Positions 26,211-34,616 of a stretch of DNA of 64,000 nt are shown piece after piece. Position 1 is the first letter of the stretch, and each line of letters opens with the position of its first letter. The position numbers and the translations under genes were made by a program. Source of the stretch: Enterobacter ludwigii (GTDB lineage: Bacteria > Pseudomonadota > Gammaproteobacteria > Enterobacterales > Enterobacteriaceae); the NCBI GenBank assembly GCA_900068845.1, contig CEFQ01000010.1:1025442-1089441 (forward strand), given 5' to 3'. Below the pieces are notes generated by a model. The model did no database searches. It was given only the letters and a program-made list of their open reading frames with translations, and was not told the origin of the DNA.

Positions 26211-27087
26211 GTAAGCCATCTCCTAAGAAGTTGAACGCTAAGCTATTGATCAGAATCGCCAGACCCGGCACCGTCACCACCCACCAACACTCAAGCATGT
26301 AGGTGCGGCCGCTGGCGATCATCGCACCCCATTCCGGATCCGGTGGCTGCGCGCCCAAACCGAGAAAACCCAGCCCGGCAGCGGTAAGAATGATGCCCGC
26401 CATGTTCATGGTGATACGGATAATCACCGACGGCAGGCACAGCGGCACAATGTGTTTCCACAAAATGCGCAGCGATGACGCGCCTTGCAAACGCACTGCC
26501 GAGACAAAATCGGCCTGACGCAGCGACAATGCTTCAGCACGTGCCAGTCGGGCAATCGGCGGCCAAGCGGTGAGCGTGATGGCGATGACGACATGTTCCA
26601 GTCCCGGACCGAGCGCGGCGACAAACGCGAGCGCCAGCACCAGGCTGGGGAAGGAGATGAAGATGTCGGTGACGCGCATTAATACGCTATCGACTGTGCC
26701 GCCGAAGTAACCGGCGGTGACGCCGAGCAGCAGACCTAGCGGGCCAACCGTGATCGACACCAGCAACACGATATACAGCGTGATGCGCGCGCCCCACACC
26801 AGGCGGCTAAAGATGTCGCGACCAAATTCATCGGTGCCAAACCAGTGCTGCGCGTTGGGCGGCGTCAGCGCATTATTGAGATCCTGAATCAGCGGATGAT
26901 AGGGCGCGATCCAGGGGGCAAATAGCGCGACCACCAGCAGCAGCAAAATGATGCCGCCGCCAATCGCGGTTAACGGGTTGCGCGCCATTTGCCAGAGAAA
27001 ATGGCCAATACGTGCAGCGGTGCGGCGACAGCGCGCCAGCCGTTCGCGCGTCTGGCTGGCTAGCGGCGTATCAAGAGAAATCGTCAT
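26182..27087 (-). CDS. ABC transporter permease (DppC-like)
   Basis: A 301-residue inner-membrane permease with six predicted helices, the N-terminal OppC-type segment (MARNPLTAIGGGIILLLLVVALFAPWIAPYHP) split from the core, and the EAA loop around LARAEALSLRQADFVSAVRLQGAS. The C-terminus LGDGLRDILDPR is a family hallmark. It overlaps the DppB-like permease by four bases. Confidence 0.9.
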   Translation of the reverse strand: MTISLDTPLASQTRERLARCRRTAARIGHFLWQMARNPLTAIGGGIILLLLVVALFAPWIAPYHPLIQDLNNALTPPNAQHWFGTDEFGRDIFSRLVWGARITLYIVLLVSITVGPLGLLLGVTAGYFGGTVDSVLMRVTDIFISFPSLVLALAFVAALGPGLEHVVIAITLTAWPPIARLARAEALSLRQADFVSAVRLQGASSLRILWKHIVPLCLPSVIIRITMNMAGIILTAAGLGFLGLGAQPPDPEWGAMIASGRTYMLECWWVVTVPGLAILINSLAFNFLGDGLRDILDPRSE

Positions 27088-28109
27088 ACTTTGGTCCTCG
27101 GATCGAACACCTGATAGAGCAGGTCAGAGAGCAGATTGAGCAGCACGAAAATCAGGCCGACCACCAGCACGCAGCCCATCACCGCATTCATATCGCCGAG
27201 CATCAAACTGCCGGTGAGATAGGAACCAAAACCGGGCCATGAGAACACGGTTTCAATCAGTACCGCGCCTTCCAGCAGCGAGCCGTACGCCAGCGCTACC
27301 ACCGTCAGCAGCTGCACCAAAATATTGCGGAACGCATGCTGCCAAATGACTTGCCATTCGCTGAGACCTTTCACCCGCGCCGTCAAAATAAACTCCTGCG
27401 ACAGTTGCGCCAGCATAAAGCTGCGCGTCATGCGGCTGATATAAGCCAGCGAGTGAAAGCCGAGCAGGGACGCGGGCAGAATCAGATGATTGAGCGCATT
27501 ACTGAACACCGTGAAGTTGCCCACCAGCAAAGCATCGATCAGCAGAAAACCGGTGCGACGCGGCACAATGCCATCCAGACTGAAATCGACGCGGCCGGCG
27601 CCACCGACCCAGCCGAGATGGGCATAAAACAGCAGCAGGCCGACCATACCCACCCAGAAGATCGGCGTTGAATAGCCCGCCAGGCTGATAATACGCACCA
27701 GGTAGTCAATCACGCTGTTGCGGCGCGCGGCAGCCCATACGCCGAGCGGGACGCCAAGGCCGGTACCAATCACAATCGCCAGCGTCGCCAGCTCCACCGT
27801 GGCCGGGAAGACGCGCAGGATGTCGTTGATCACCGGCTGTCCGGTCAGCAGCGCCAGCCCAAGATTGCCGTGCAGCAGGCCTTGCAGATAGATACCAAAC
27901 TGCACCCACAGCGGTTTATCGAAGCCGAGTTGATGATAAACCTGCTGATAAGTATTGTGATCGGCATCTGGCCCGACTATCGCCAGCACCGGATCAAGCG
28001 GCATCACGCGGCCGATAAAGAAGGTCAGTAGCAGCAGGCCAAACAGGGTGATGGCCACCTGCACGGTGCGGCTACGCAAGCGTCGCCAGTGACTTTTTGT
28101 CAGCTTCAT
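27084..28109 (-). CDS. ABC transporter permease (DppB-like)
   Basis: A 341-residue permease with six helices, an N-terminal helix followed by FFIGRVMPLDPV, and the EAA-like loop YISRMTRSFMLAQLSQEFILTARVKG (~residues 210-235). The start at 28109 is preferred over 28145, since GGAGG lies six bases before it and it forms an ATGA overlap with the binding-protein gene, as between the other genes of this operon. Confidence 0.9.
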   Translation of the reverse strand: MKLTKSHWRRLRSRTVQVAITLFGLLLLTFFIGRVMPLDPVLAIVGPDADHNTYQQVYHQLGFDKPLWVQFGIYLQGLLHGNLGLALLTGQPVINDILRVFPATVELATLAIVIGTGLGVPLGVWAAARRNSVIDYLVRIISLAGYSTPIFWVGMVGLLLFYAHLGWVGGAGRVDFSLDGIVPRRTGFLLIDALLVGNFTVFSNALNHLILPASLLGFHSLAYISRMTRSFMLAQLSQEFILTARVKGLSEWQVIWQHAFRNILVQLLTVVALAYGSLLEGAVLIETVFSWPGFGSYLTGSLMLGDMNAVMGCVLVVGLIFVLLNLLSDLLYQVFDPRTKV

Positions 28110-29737
28110 TGCGCACCTCCCGCCAGACTGTCTGGCGTTTTCCAAACGTCACGCAGGAAAGTGGTGGCCGATGGATGCGGCACGTAATCCTGCACCCGAT
28201 TGTTCACCACCACCGAATCCGTCATTTGTGAGATCGGCATGAGCGCCGGGATCAGCTGGTCGTAGCGCTGTTGGATAGCGAAATAATCCTGCTGCTGCTG
28301 TTTTACATCGCGCTCCAGCAGCGCTTTATCGATCATGCTGTTCAATTGCGCATCATAGAAACCGGTGCGCCAGCCCTGAAAATTGGTGAGTCGCGCGCTG
28401 TCGGCGTTATTGGGGTTATACACCAGCGCGCGCAGGCTGGAGTGCGGATGCGGCTCCACGCCGCTGCCGCCGCGTCCCACCAGCAGGTTGAACTGCCGCT
28501 CGCGCATGGCACCGTAAATCTGGTTGCCGGTACCGGTGATGATTTTGGCGCGAATTCCACCCTGCATCAGCGTGGACTGAATGGCGATGGCGACATTGAG
28601 GAACGGCTGATCGGCCAACACGCGGAGCGTGGTATCAAAGCCGTTGGGATACCCCGCAGCGGCGAGCAGTGCCCTGGCGCGTGGCACATCCAGCTTATAG
28701 CCAGGATCGGGCAGCGTCGCCGGCATACCGGATTGAATTGGCCGCTGATGCAGCGTGCCGTAGCCGGCCATCAGCGTTTTGTTAATCCCCTGATAATCCA
28801 CCAGATAACGCAGCGCTTCGCGCACCTGCGGATGGGCGAAGTGATCGTCCTTCATACTCATCGCCAGGTAATAAATCGTGCCTTTTTGTACCGCATCGAT
28901 GGTGAGGTCGGGGTCGTGACGCAACGCCTTCACATCGGGGATCGCCATGTTGCTGGCAATATCGAGGTCGCCTTTCTCCATCATCAGGCGCAAGGTTTGC
29001 GACTCCTGCAGATGGCGGAACACCACGCGCGTTAGCTTAGGCGCACCGCGCCAGTAGTTGGCATCGCGGCTGATGCGCAGCACATCTTTGGCCTGCCACA
29101 CATCAAGGCGAAACGGCCCGGAACCCGCTTCGTGGGTGGTGAGCCAGCGATTACCCCAATCGTTATTCACTGCTTGCGCCTGCACGGTTTTGCTGTCAAG
29201 CACCACCATGCTGCCGAGCGCCGCCAGCGAGTAAAGCACCAGCTTAGGATCGTTGGCCTTAGGCAGGCGAATCACCACCGTGCGCGCGTCCGGCGCGGTG
29301 ATCATTTGGTCCACGTTCTCTTTGCTGAAGCCGTAAGATTTCCACACAGACGCCTGCGCCAGATTGAGGTGCAGCACGCGGCGCATCGACCAGATCACAT
29401 CGGCGCTGCTCAGTGGATTGCCGGAGTGGAAGGTGACATTGTCACGTAAATGGAAGGTCAGTTGTCGGTTGTCGGGGCTGATCTCCCAGCGCTCCGCCAG
29501 CGCGGGTCGCACGCTGGTGAGCTGCTGCGGATCCAACTCGACTAAACCGTCGTAGAGATTGACGACAATGCCGACCACTTCGTTGCCGGTCATGGCGGCA
29601 GGATCGAGCGTGAGTAAGTTGTTCATGTTCATGCCCACGATCAGCTGGTCGTCCGGCGTGGCCGCCAGTAATGACGGGCTGCAGGTGAGCAGCAGCAGCG
29701 CGGCGCACCACGCTCTGCATCGGTGTACTAGATTCAT
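28106..29737 (-). CDS. Family 5 periplasmic substrate-binding protein
   Basis: A 543-residue SBP_bac_5 protein of the dipeptide/nickel/opine type, with a signal peptide ending near LLAAT and family segments GNEVVGIVVNLYDGLVELD, WEISPDNRQLTFHLRDNVTFHSG and PLSSADVIWSMRR. The start is the ATG at 29737; a TTG two codons earlier is less likely. It directly follows the enolase-superfamily gene (61 bp gap). The family also contains oligosaccharide importers, so with KdgR-like control an acid sugar or oligo-uronide is conceivable, but the sequence gives no proof. Confidence 0.88.
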   Translation of the reverse strand: MNLVHRCRAWCAALLLLTCSPSLLAATPDDQLIVGMNMNNLLTLDPAAMTGNEVVGIVVNLYDGLVELDPQQLTSVRPALAERWEISPDNRQLTFHLRDNVTFHSGNPLSSADVIWSMRRVLHLNLAQASVWKSYGFSKENVDQMITAPDARTVVIRLPKANDPKLVLYSLAALGSMVVLDSKTVQAQAVNNDWGNRWLTTHEAGSGPFRLDVWQAKDVLRISRDANYWRGAPKLTRVVFRHLQESQTLRLMMEKGDLDIASNMAIPDVKALRHDPDLTIDAVQKGTIYYLAMSMKDDHFAHPQVREALRYLVDYQGINKTLMAGYGTLHQRPIQSGMPATLPDPGYKLDVPRARALLAAAGYPNGFDTTLRVLADQPFLNVAIAIQSTLMQGGIRAKIITGTGNQIYGAMRERQFNLLVGRGGSGVEPHPHSSLRALVYNPNNADSARLTNFQGWRTGFYDAQLNSMIDKALLERDVKQQQQDYFAIQQRYDQLIPALMPISQMTDSVVVNNRVQDYVPHPSATTFLRDVWKTPDSLAGGAQ

Positions 29738-29797
29738 AAGCAAAGTCCAGCAGGTCAGAGGTTTATAGTTTTTTGCCGTACTGCTTGTGTTTGGCGC

Positions 29798-30952
29798 TTA
29801 CCAGCGATTAAGCGTATGCGTCTCAATCCACGCGAAATTGATGTCCTCCCCAAGGCCATGGCGCGTTGGCAGATGGACGAAACCGTCTGCATCCATCGGG
29901 TCGACTAGCGAGTTGAGATAGGCGGGCGGCTGTTCATAATCGAGGAACGGATGCAGCAGACCGCGTTCGTACCAGCGGCAGTTACGGATGGCACCGACTA
30001 CCGCGATGCTGGCGGCGCCATTGCCATGCACTTCGCAATCCATGCCGAAGGCTTCGGCGAGGCTGGCGACCTTCATGGTGGCGGAGATGCCGCCGACGCC
30101 GTTGGCTCCGGCGCGCAGAATGTCACAGGCACCGGCGCGTACCCAATCGGCACGACTATGATGCTTGCCGCCGAGACTTTCCGGGCCGAGTACGTCAATG
30201 CTGAGGTTTTCCGCCAGCCAGGCGTACGACGCCATACTTTCCTCTTCCATCGGCTCTTCGAACCAGGCGAAGTTGAGTTTTTCCAGCGCTTTACCAATGG
30301 TGAGCGCATCGCTGCGGCTGTACCAGTGATAGCCGTCGAGCATCAGGGCAATGTCCGGACCGACCGCTTCACGCACCGCGGCACAGGCTTTGATGTCCAT
30401 TTGTGGGCTAGGGGCGAACGAGACCGGCGGCATCCAGGTATGCAATTTGATGGCCTGATAACCGCGTGCCACCAGCTTTTCAGCAAACTGCGCATATTCG
30501 TCGGGAGTGGATAATCCGCCTTCCAGCTCATCGCCACACATGGTGCTGCCGTAAGCCGGAATTTTCTCACGATAGCCGCCAAGCAGCTTATGCACCGGCT
30601 GCTTTAGTTTGCGGCCAATCAAATCCCACAGCGCCTGTTCCACTGCGGATAACGCGCGTTCAGTGAGCTGATGGGCGCTACCGCGCTGCCAGTGCACCAA
30701 ATCCTGCCACAAGCGTTCGCGATCAAAAGCATTTTGCCCAATCAGCACTTTACGGAAGAAGGCGTTGACCACGTGCGGACGAATCACTTCTGCAGGGGCG
30801 AAGGCATAGCCGCAATCGCCATCTTCGCTGGTGATGGTGAGCAGCGCCATTTGGGCATCGGTCTCTGCGCCCGGATGGGAATGCCCGGCGCTGTCAGAGA
30901 CGCGGCGCGTAGGGTAGCTAAACAGGGTGACATCAATGGCACTGATCTTCAC
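29798..30952 (-). CDS. Mandelate-racemase-group enolase superfamily enzyme, probable acid-sugar dehydratase
   Basis: A 384-residue protein with an N-terminal enolase capping domain and a TIM barrel. Metal ligands lie in LMLDGYHWY, WFEEPMEEE and GPESLGG. The general bases are a KLH motif (in AIKLHTW) in place of the usual KxK, and the His in CEVHGNG paired with the Asp in CDILRAGANGVGG. This is the mandelate racemase subgroup, mostly acid-sugar dehydratases and racemases. It is the first gene of the ABC operon, with KdgR-like and CRP sites upstream, so it probably acts on the imported compound. The substrate is unknown. Confidence 0.82.
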   Translation of the reverse strand: MKISAIDVTLFSYPTRRVSDSAGHSHPGAETDAQMALLTITSEDGDCGYAFAPAEVIRPHVVNAFFRKVLIGQNAFDRERLWQDLVHWQRGSAHQLTERALSAVEQALWDLIGRKLKQPVHKLLGGYREKIPAYGSTMCGDELEGGLSTPDEYAQFAEKLVARGYQAIKLHTWMPPVSFAPSPQMDIKACAAVREAVGPDIALMLDGYHWYSRSDALTIGKALEKLNFAWFEEPMEEESMASYAWLAENLSIDVLGPESLGGKHHSRADWVRAGACDILRAGANGVGGISATMKVASLAEAFGMDCEVHGNGAASIAVVGAIRNCRWYERGLLHPFLDYEQPPAYLNSLVDPMDADGFVHLPTRHGLGEDINFAWIETHTLNRW

Positions 30953-31002
30953 GGTAACTCCTCCGTCAATTCGTTGGCATGCCCAAACGGGACATTAACT
31001 TA

Positions 31003-31027
31003 AAAAATAAAACGCCGTTTCATTTTG
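31003..31027 (-). promoter_or_regulatory. KdgR-like operator upstream of the enolase/ABC operon
   Basis: TAAAAC-gcc-GTTTCA (31008-31022) in A/T-rich flanks differs at one core base from the perfect KdgR repeat at 23.3 kb. It lies about 56 bp upstream of the enolase-superfamily start. Confidence 0.6.
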
Positions 31028-31109
31028 TAATTTAGCGTTCACATTTTGTTTACGCATTAGCCAAAGCGCGGGATAGAACGGCGATTAATTGTGCATTTGC
31101 CTGGCATGC

Positions 31110-31155
31110 TGTGAGCGTTTTCACGAATGAGGGGCGTTTTGTGAGCGATTGCACA
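31110..31155. promoter_or_regulatory. Two tandem CRP-like sites
   Basis: TGTGAGCGTTTTCACG (31110-31125) and TGTGAGCGATTGCACA (31140-31155) each match nine of the ten fixed CRP bases and are spaced exactly 30 bp apart, about three helix turns. They lie between the enolase operon and the divergent Fur-controlled gene; by position they could serve either. Confidence 0.65.
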
Positions 31156-31240
31156 GTGGTGAATACGCGGCTGCATGTAAAAAAATGTGTCTCGAGGGCT
31201 TTTCATTTTCCGTCAGCCAGGTAATAGTGACGCCGTGAAA

Positions 31241-31259
31241 TTTAATAATAATCATTCTC
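31241..31259 (+). promoter_or_regulatory. Fur box upstream of the iron-type binding protein
   Basis: The 19-mer starting TTTAATAATAATCATT matches 15 of 19 bases of the Fur consensus GATAATGATAATCATTATC, and ends 16 bp before the ATG at 31276. Confidence 0.75.
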
Positions 31260-31275
31260 ATTACGGGTAGATCGA

Positions 31276-32391
31276 ATGAAAACATGGCTGTTTGCACTGG
31301 GACTACTGGCGGTGGCGAGTCACGCTTCTGCTAAAACAATTACTGATGTGGCGGGACGACAGGTCGAAGTGAAAGAGGAGTCCAAACGCATCATTCTGGG
31401 TGAAGGACGTCAGATGTATCTGTTGGCGGCGTTTGATACCGCCGCGCCGTTCCAGCGCGTGGTTGGCTGGCGTGATGATTTCCACAAAGCCGATTACGAC
31501 GGCTATATGGCGTATGAAAAGAAATATCCGCAGATCAAAAAGCTGCCGACCTTTGGTGGTGCGAAAGATGGCACCTTTAACGTCGAGCAGGCGCTGACGT
31601 TGAAGCCCGATTTGGTGCTGATGAACCTCGAATCTAAAGCGGCAACCGATGAAGGTAAGCTGATCGAGAAGTTACAAGCGGTGGGCGTGCCGGTGGTGTT
31701 TATCGACTTCCGCGAGAAGCCGATGGAACATGCCGAGCAAAGCATTCGCATCATGGGCGAGTTGGTCAACAATCCGCAGCGCGCGGAACAGATCGTCGCG
31801 TTCCGTCGTGCGCAAATCGAAAAGGTGACCGATCGCCTTAAGAACTTTAACGGCACGCGCCCGAAAGTGATGATTGACCGCGCCGGCGGTTACACTGATG
31901 AGTGCTGCATGTCGTTTGGTAACGAGAACTTTGGTCAGATGGTTGAGCTGGCGGGCGGCAGTAATATTGCCAAAGATCTGATTCCGGGCACCTTCGGCAC
32001 GCTCAATCCAGAGCAGATTATCGCCAGCCGTCCGGATGTGGTGGTGGTCACAGGCGCGAACTGGAAAAACTACAACACCGTCGGCAAATGGGTTGGCGTG
32101 GGTCCGGGTGCGGATGTCAAAGAAGCGACGGCGCGTTTGCAACTGCTCATGATGCGTGATGCTTTCAAAACGCTGCCGGTGGCGCATAACGGTAACGCGC
32201 ATGCCATCTGGCACCAGTTCTACGACAGCCCGTATCAGTTTGTCGCGATCCAGGCGCTGGCGAAGTGGCTGCATCCTGAACTGTTTGCCGATCTCGATCC
32301 GGACGCCACGTTCCGTGAGTTTCATGAAAAGTTTCTGCCATTGCCGTATCAGCCCGGTTATTGGGTAACCCTGCCGGCAGATAAGTCTTAA
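31276..32391 (+). CDS. Fe-siderophore/cobalamin-type periplasmic binding protein
   Basis: A 371-residue BtuF/FepB-type binding protein with signal peptide (ASHASAK). Typical segments are ITDVAGRQVEV at the mature N-terminus, NVEQALTLKPDLVLMN, and NPEQIIASRPDVVVVTGANW. A Fur box directly upstream points to iron limitation as the signal. No permease or ATPase gene is beside it, so it must share an importer encoded elsewhere. The C-terminal tail is longer than in the usual ~300-residue members, which is common in the group annotated as ABC iron uptake proteins. Confidence 0.85.
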   Translation: MKTWLFALGLLAVASHASAKTITDVAGRQVEVKEESKRIILGEGRQMYLLAAFDTAAPFQRVVGWRDDFHKADYDGYMAYEKKYPQIKKLPTFGGAKDGTFNVEQALTLKPDLVLMNLESKAATDEGKLIEKLQAVGVPVVFIDFREKPMEHAEQSIRIMGELVNNPQRAEQIVAFRRAQIEKVTDRLKNFNGTRPKVMIDRAGGYTDECCMSFGNENFGQMVELAGGSNIAKDLIPGTFGTLNPEQIIASRPDVVVVTGANWKNYNTVGKWVGVGPGADVKEATARLQLLMMRDAFKTLPVAHNGNAHAIWHQFYDSPYQFVAIQALAKWLHPELFADLDPDATFREFHEKFLPLPYQPGYWVTLPADKS

Positions 32392-32523
32392 GTTTGAGCA
32401 TGTTAGATAAGTGTTAAACGTTACTGTTTATCTTTACTAATATTTCACAGGTGGTTGCACGTTGTTTCAAAAAAGCGAAACGCGTGCAACCTCTGATGAT
32501 AATACGGTAAAAGGGAGAGAGTA

Positions 32524-32946
32524 ATGTTTCATACCTCAGGAAGATCGGTGTTCGGTGTGACGTTGTATACGCTGCTGGAACCGTTGCCGCTGGGCTTTTT
32601 TGTTGCCGCCTGGTTTTTCGATATCCTCTATTTGCAAACCTTCGTCATCATGTGGACCAAATCCGCCAGTTGGCTGATCACTCTCGGTCTGGTGCTGGCC
32701 ATCCTGCCACGTTTAATCAGTTTGGTTTATTTATTCCGCGGCGCGCGGCCGAATGAGAAAACCCATTTCTGGCTGTCGCTGCTGGCGATCGTGCTGGCGG
32801 TGGTCAATGCCTTTATTCACAGCCGCGATGCGTATGCCGTGGTGCCAATGGGCATAACGCTGTCGACGCTGGTGGTGGCGCTGCTGCTGATCGCGAACGT
32901 ACAGCTGGTGCTGCGCGAACGTCGCACACAAGGAGGTCGCGTATGA
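32524..32946 (+). CDS. Small integral membrane protein, DUF2231-like
   Basis: A 140-residue protein with four hydrophobic helices (about residues 20-40, 48-68, 80-95 and 105-128) and a basic C-terminus, similar to DUF2231 proteins as I remember them. GGGAGAG precedes the start. It overlaps the next gene by four bases (ATGA), so the two are co-translated. In such pairs it could pass electrons from, or anchor, the partner sugar dehydrogenase; this is inference. Confidence 0.7.
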   Translation: MFHTSGRSVFGVTLYTLLEPLPLGFFVAAWFFDILYLQTFVIMWTKSASWLITLGLVLAILPRLISLVYLFRGARPNEKTHFWLSLLAIVLAVVNAFIHSRDAYAVVPMGITLSTLVVALLLIANVQLVLRERRTQGGRV

Positions 32947-34235
32947 AACACCTACTCAGCGCGGTAGCCATCGCGATGTTGCTGAGCGCCTGTGACGACG
33001 GGGCGCTGATTGAGCCACAAAAGCAAATTGGGCCGAATCCTGAACTGCCGCAGGCGCAGAACTTCTTAATGCCGCCGATGCAGGTGCCGGAAGGCACGCC
33101 GTGGAAAGCCGGAGAGATGCCGCAAGTGGCGGATGGGTTGAAGATCGAAAAGATCGCCGATAACTTGCAGCATCCACGTCAGGTATTGGTGCTGCCTAAC
33201 AATGATGTGCTGGTAGCGGAATCCAATGGCATGCCTAAACCGACCACCGCGCCTAAACAGCTGATCATGGGCATTGTGCAGAAAGCGTCTGGCAAAGGCG
33301 GCGAGGGGGGAAATCGCATTACCTTGTTGCGTAACGTTAACGGTAAATGGGAACAACATCGCTTCATTGATAACCTGACGGCGCCGTTTGGTATGCAGCT
33401 GGTGGGTAATACCTTGTATGTGGCGAATGCCGATAGTCTGGTGAAATTCCCCTATGAAACCGGACAAACTGAGATCCGCACGCCGCCGGTGGAAGTGACC
33501 GAACTGCCGGGTGGACCGATTAACCATCACTGGACCAAATCGCTGCTCGCCAGCCCGGACGGCAGCAAGTTGTACGTTGGCGTGGGATCCAACAGCAACG
33601 TGACGGAAAACGGCATTGGCGAAGAGTATCGCCGCGCGGCGGTGCTGGAAGTGGATGCGGCCAGCGGTGCCAGCCGGATTTATGCCAGCGGCCTGCGCAA
33701 TCCAACCGGATTGCAGTGGGAGCCGCAGAGCGGCAAGCTGTGGGCGATTGTGAATGAACGCGACGAAATCGGTTCTGATTTAGTGCCGGATTACATGACG
33801 TCGGTGCAGGACAAAGGCTTCTACGGCTGGCCGTACAGCTATTATGGCCAGCACGTTGATGAGCGCGCGCAGCCGCAACGGCCGGATCTGGTGGCGAAAG
33901 CGATCAAACCGGATTACGCCCTGAGCTCGCACGTTGCACCACTCGGCCTGTTGTTCTACGGAGCGGATAATATGCCGCAGTATCGCGGCGGGGCATTTAT
34001 CAGCGAGCACGGCAGCTGGAACCGCACGCCACTCAACGGCTATCAGGTTGTGTGGGTGAAATTCGAAAACGGTAAACCGGTGGGACAGCCGCAGCCAGTG
34101 GTAACCGGATTTCTTACCGACGATCAGAAGCAGGTGCGTGGTTTACCGGTGGGCTTAGCCACCGACCAGCAAGGCGGCGTGTTGATTGCGGATGATGCGG
34201 GAAATAGTGTCTGGCGAATCAGTTCCGCCCGATAA
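32943..34235 (+). CDS. Lipoprotein glucose/sorbosone dehydrogenase family protein, probably PQQ-dependent
   Basis: A 430-residue six-bladed beta-propeller of the GSDH (soluble glucose/L-sorbosone dehydrogenase) family. The signal peptide ends in the lipobox LLSAC (Cys17), so it is an exported lipoprotein. Family stretches include LQHPRQVLVLPNNDVLVAES, NHHWTKSLLASPDGSKLYV, YASGLRNPTGLQWEP and SEHGSWNRTPLNGY. Members commonly use PQQ to oxidise aldoses or aldehydes in the periplasm; the pqq genes in this window make that workable here. The substrate is not predictable. A bidirectional terminator follows. Confidence 0.85.
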   Translation: MKHLLSAVAIAMLLSACDDGALIEPQKQIGPNPELPQAQNFLMPPMQVPEGTPWKAGEMPQVADGLKIEKIADNLQHPRQVLVLPNNDVLVAESNGMPKPTTAPKQLIMGIVQKASGKGGEGGNRITLLRNVNGKWEQHRFIDNLTAPFGMQLVGNTLYVANADSLVKFPYETGQTEIRTPPVEVTELPGGPINHHWTKSLLASPDGSKLYVGVGSNSNVTENGIGEEYRRAAVLEVDAASGASRIYASGLRNPTGLQWEPQSGKLWAIVNERDEIGSDLVPDYMTSVQDKGFYGWPYSYYGQHVDERAQPQRPDLVAKAIKPDYALSSHVAPLGLLFYGADNMPQYRGGAFISEHGSWNRTPLNGYQVVWVKFENGKPVGQPQPVVTGFLTDDQKQVRGLPVGLATDQQGGVLIADDAGNSVWRISSAR

Positions 34236-34250
34236 GCCATCGCAGGCAAT

Positions 34251-34287
34251 AAAAAAGGATTTGGCGTTAAGCCAAATCCTTTTTTTT
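34251..34287. terminator. Bidirectional Rho-independent terminator
   Basis: AGGATTTGGC-gttaa-GCCAAATCCT, with six A before and eight T after. It ends the dehydrogenase operon on the plus strand. On the minus strand it gives a hairpin and T-run suited to ending the IstR-like RNA. Confidence 0.9.
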
Positions 34288-34345
34288 ATGTTCGCTATTC
34301 GGCGGGTAACCGCGTCGCGAACGGGGTGCTCAGCACTCCTCACAA
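34251..34345 (-). ncRNA. istR: IstR-like antisense RNA of the TisB-type toxin locus
   Basis: A predicted ~95-nt RNA read leftward from the promoter at 34351-34379 to the terminator at 34251. Its first ~18 nt are the complement of 34328-34345, and that sequence recurs exactly at 34523-34540 in the toxin leader, so the RNA can pair with the toxin mRNA in trans over 18 bp. After this 5' region comes a hairpin (34290-34322: GTTCGC/GCGAAC stem with an inner GCGG/CCGC stem) and then the terminator hairpin. Antisense 5' end, hairpin and terminator, divergent from a LexA-controlled toxin, are the design of E. coli IstR-1. Both ends of the RNA are inferred. Confidence 0.8.
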
Positions 34346-34350
34346 CGCCG

Positions 34351-34379
34351 ATGATAAAATGTGCGGCGAGATATTTCAA
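34351..34379 (-). promoter_or_regulatory. Sigma-70 promoter of the IstR-like RNA
   Basis: On the minus strand, -35 TTGAAA (34374-34379) and -10 TATCAT (34351-34356) are separated by 17 nt, each with five of six consensus bases. The predicted start is near 34344, exactly at the antisense segment. No LexA box overlaps it, so expression should be constitutive. Confidence 0.75.
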
Positions 34380-34393
34380 GTTTTGCAATAATA

Positions 34394-34409
34394 CTGTATG
34401 GTTATACAG
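34394..34409 (+). promoter_or_regulatory. LexA (SOS) box of the tisB-like gene
   Basis: CTGTATGGTTATACAG fits the LexA consensus CTGT-N8-ACAG perfectly, with a TA-rich centre. It lies about 207 bp upstream of the toxin start and 15 bp from the antisense RNA promoter, and should repress rightward transcription until DNA damage. Confidence 0.85.
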
Positions 34410-34616
34410 GTGTTGAGTGACGAGCGAAGCCTTATTGTTTTGCTGATGACTCCAGGGGCGCGGATAGTCAAATCCCGGCAGGTTTCAGGTGGTGCTGGCC
34501 TGTGGCTTTCACAATGAGAGCCGCTCAGCACTCCTCACAATTGTGCTTAGGCGGTCGGCGGGTGGAGTCAAAGCCTCGGCAGCTGAAAGGCGCGCTCCTC
34601 TCAGAGGAGAAGGAAA

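Larger units (their letters stand above)
34328..34540 (+). repeat. 18-bp direct repeat shared by antisense RNA and toxin leader
   Basis: GCTCAGCACTCCTCACAA occurs at 34328-34345 and 34523-34540. The left copy is read on the minus strand as the 5' end of the IstR-like RNA; the right copy is read on the plus strand in the toxin leader. The repeat therefore creates trans antisense complementarity. Confidence 0.9.

Noticed and set aside
34402-34410. Firm -10/-35 assignment for the rightward tisB-like promoter
   Set aside because: Several poor hexamers overlap the LexA box and none has both good sequence and spacing, so no promoter was listed for that direction.
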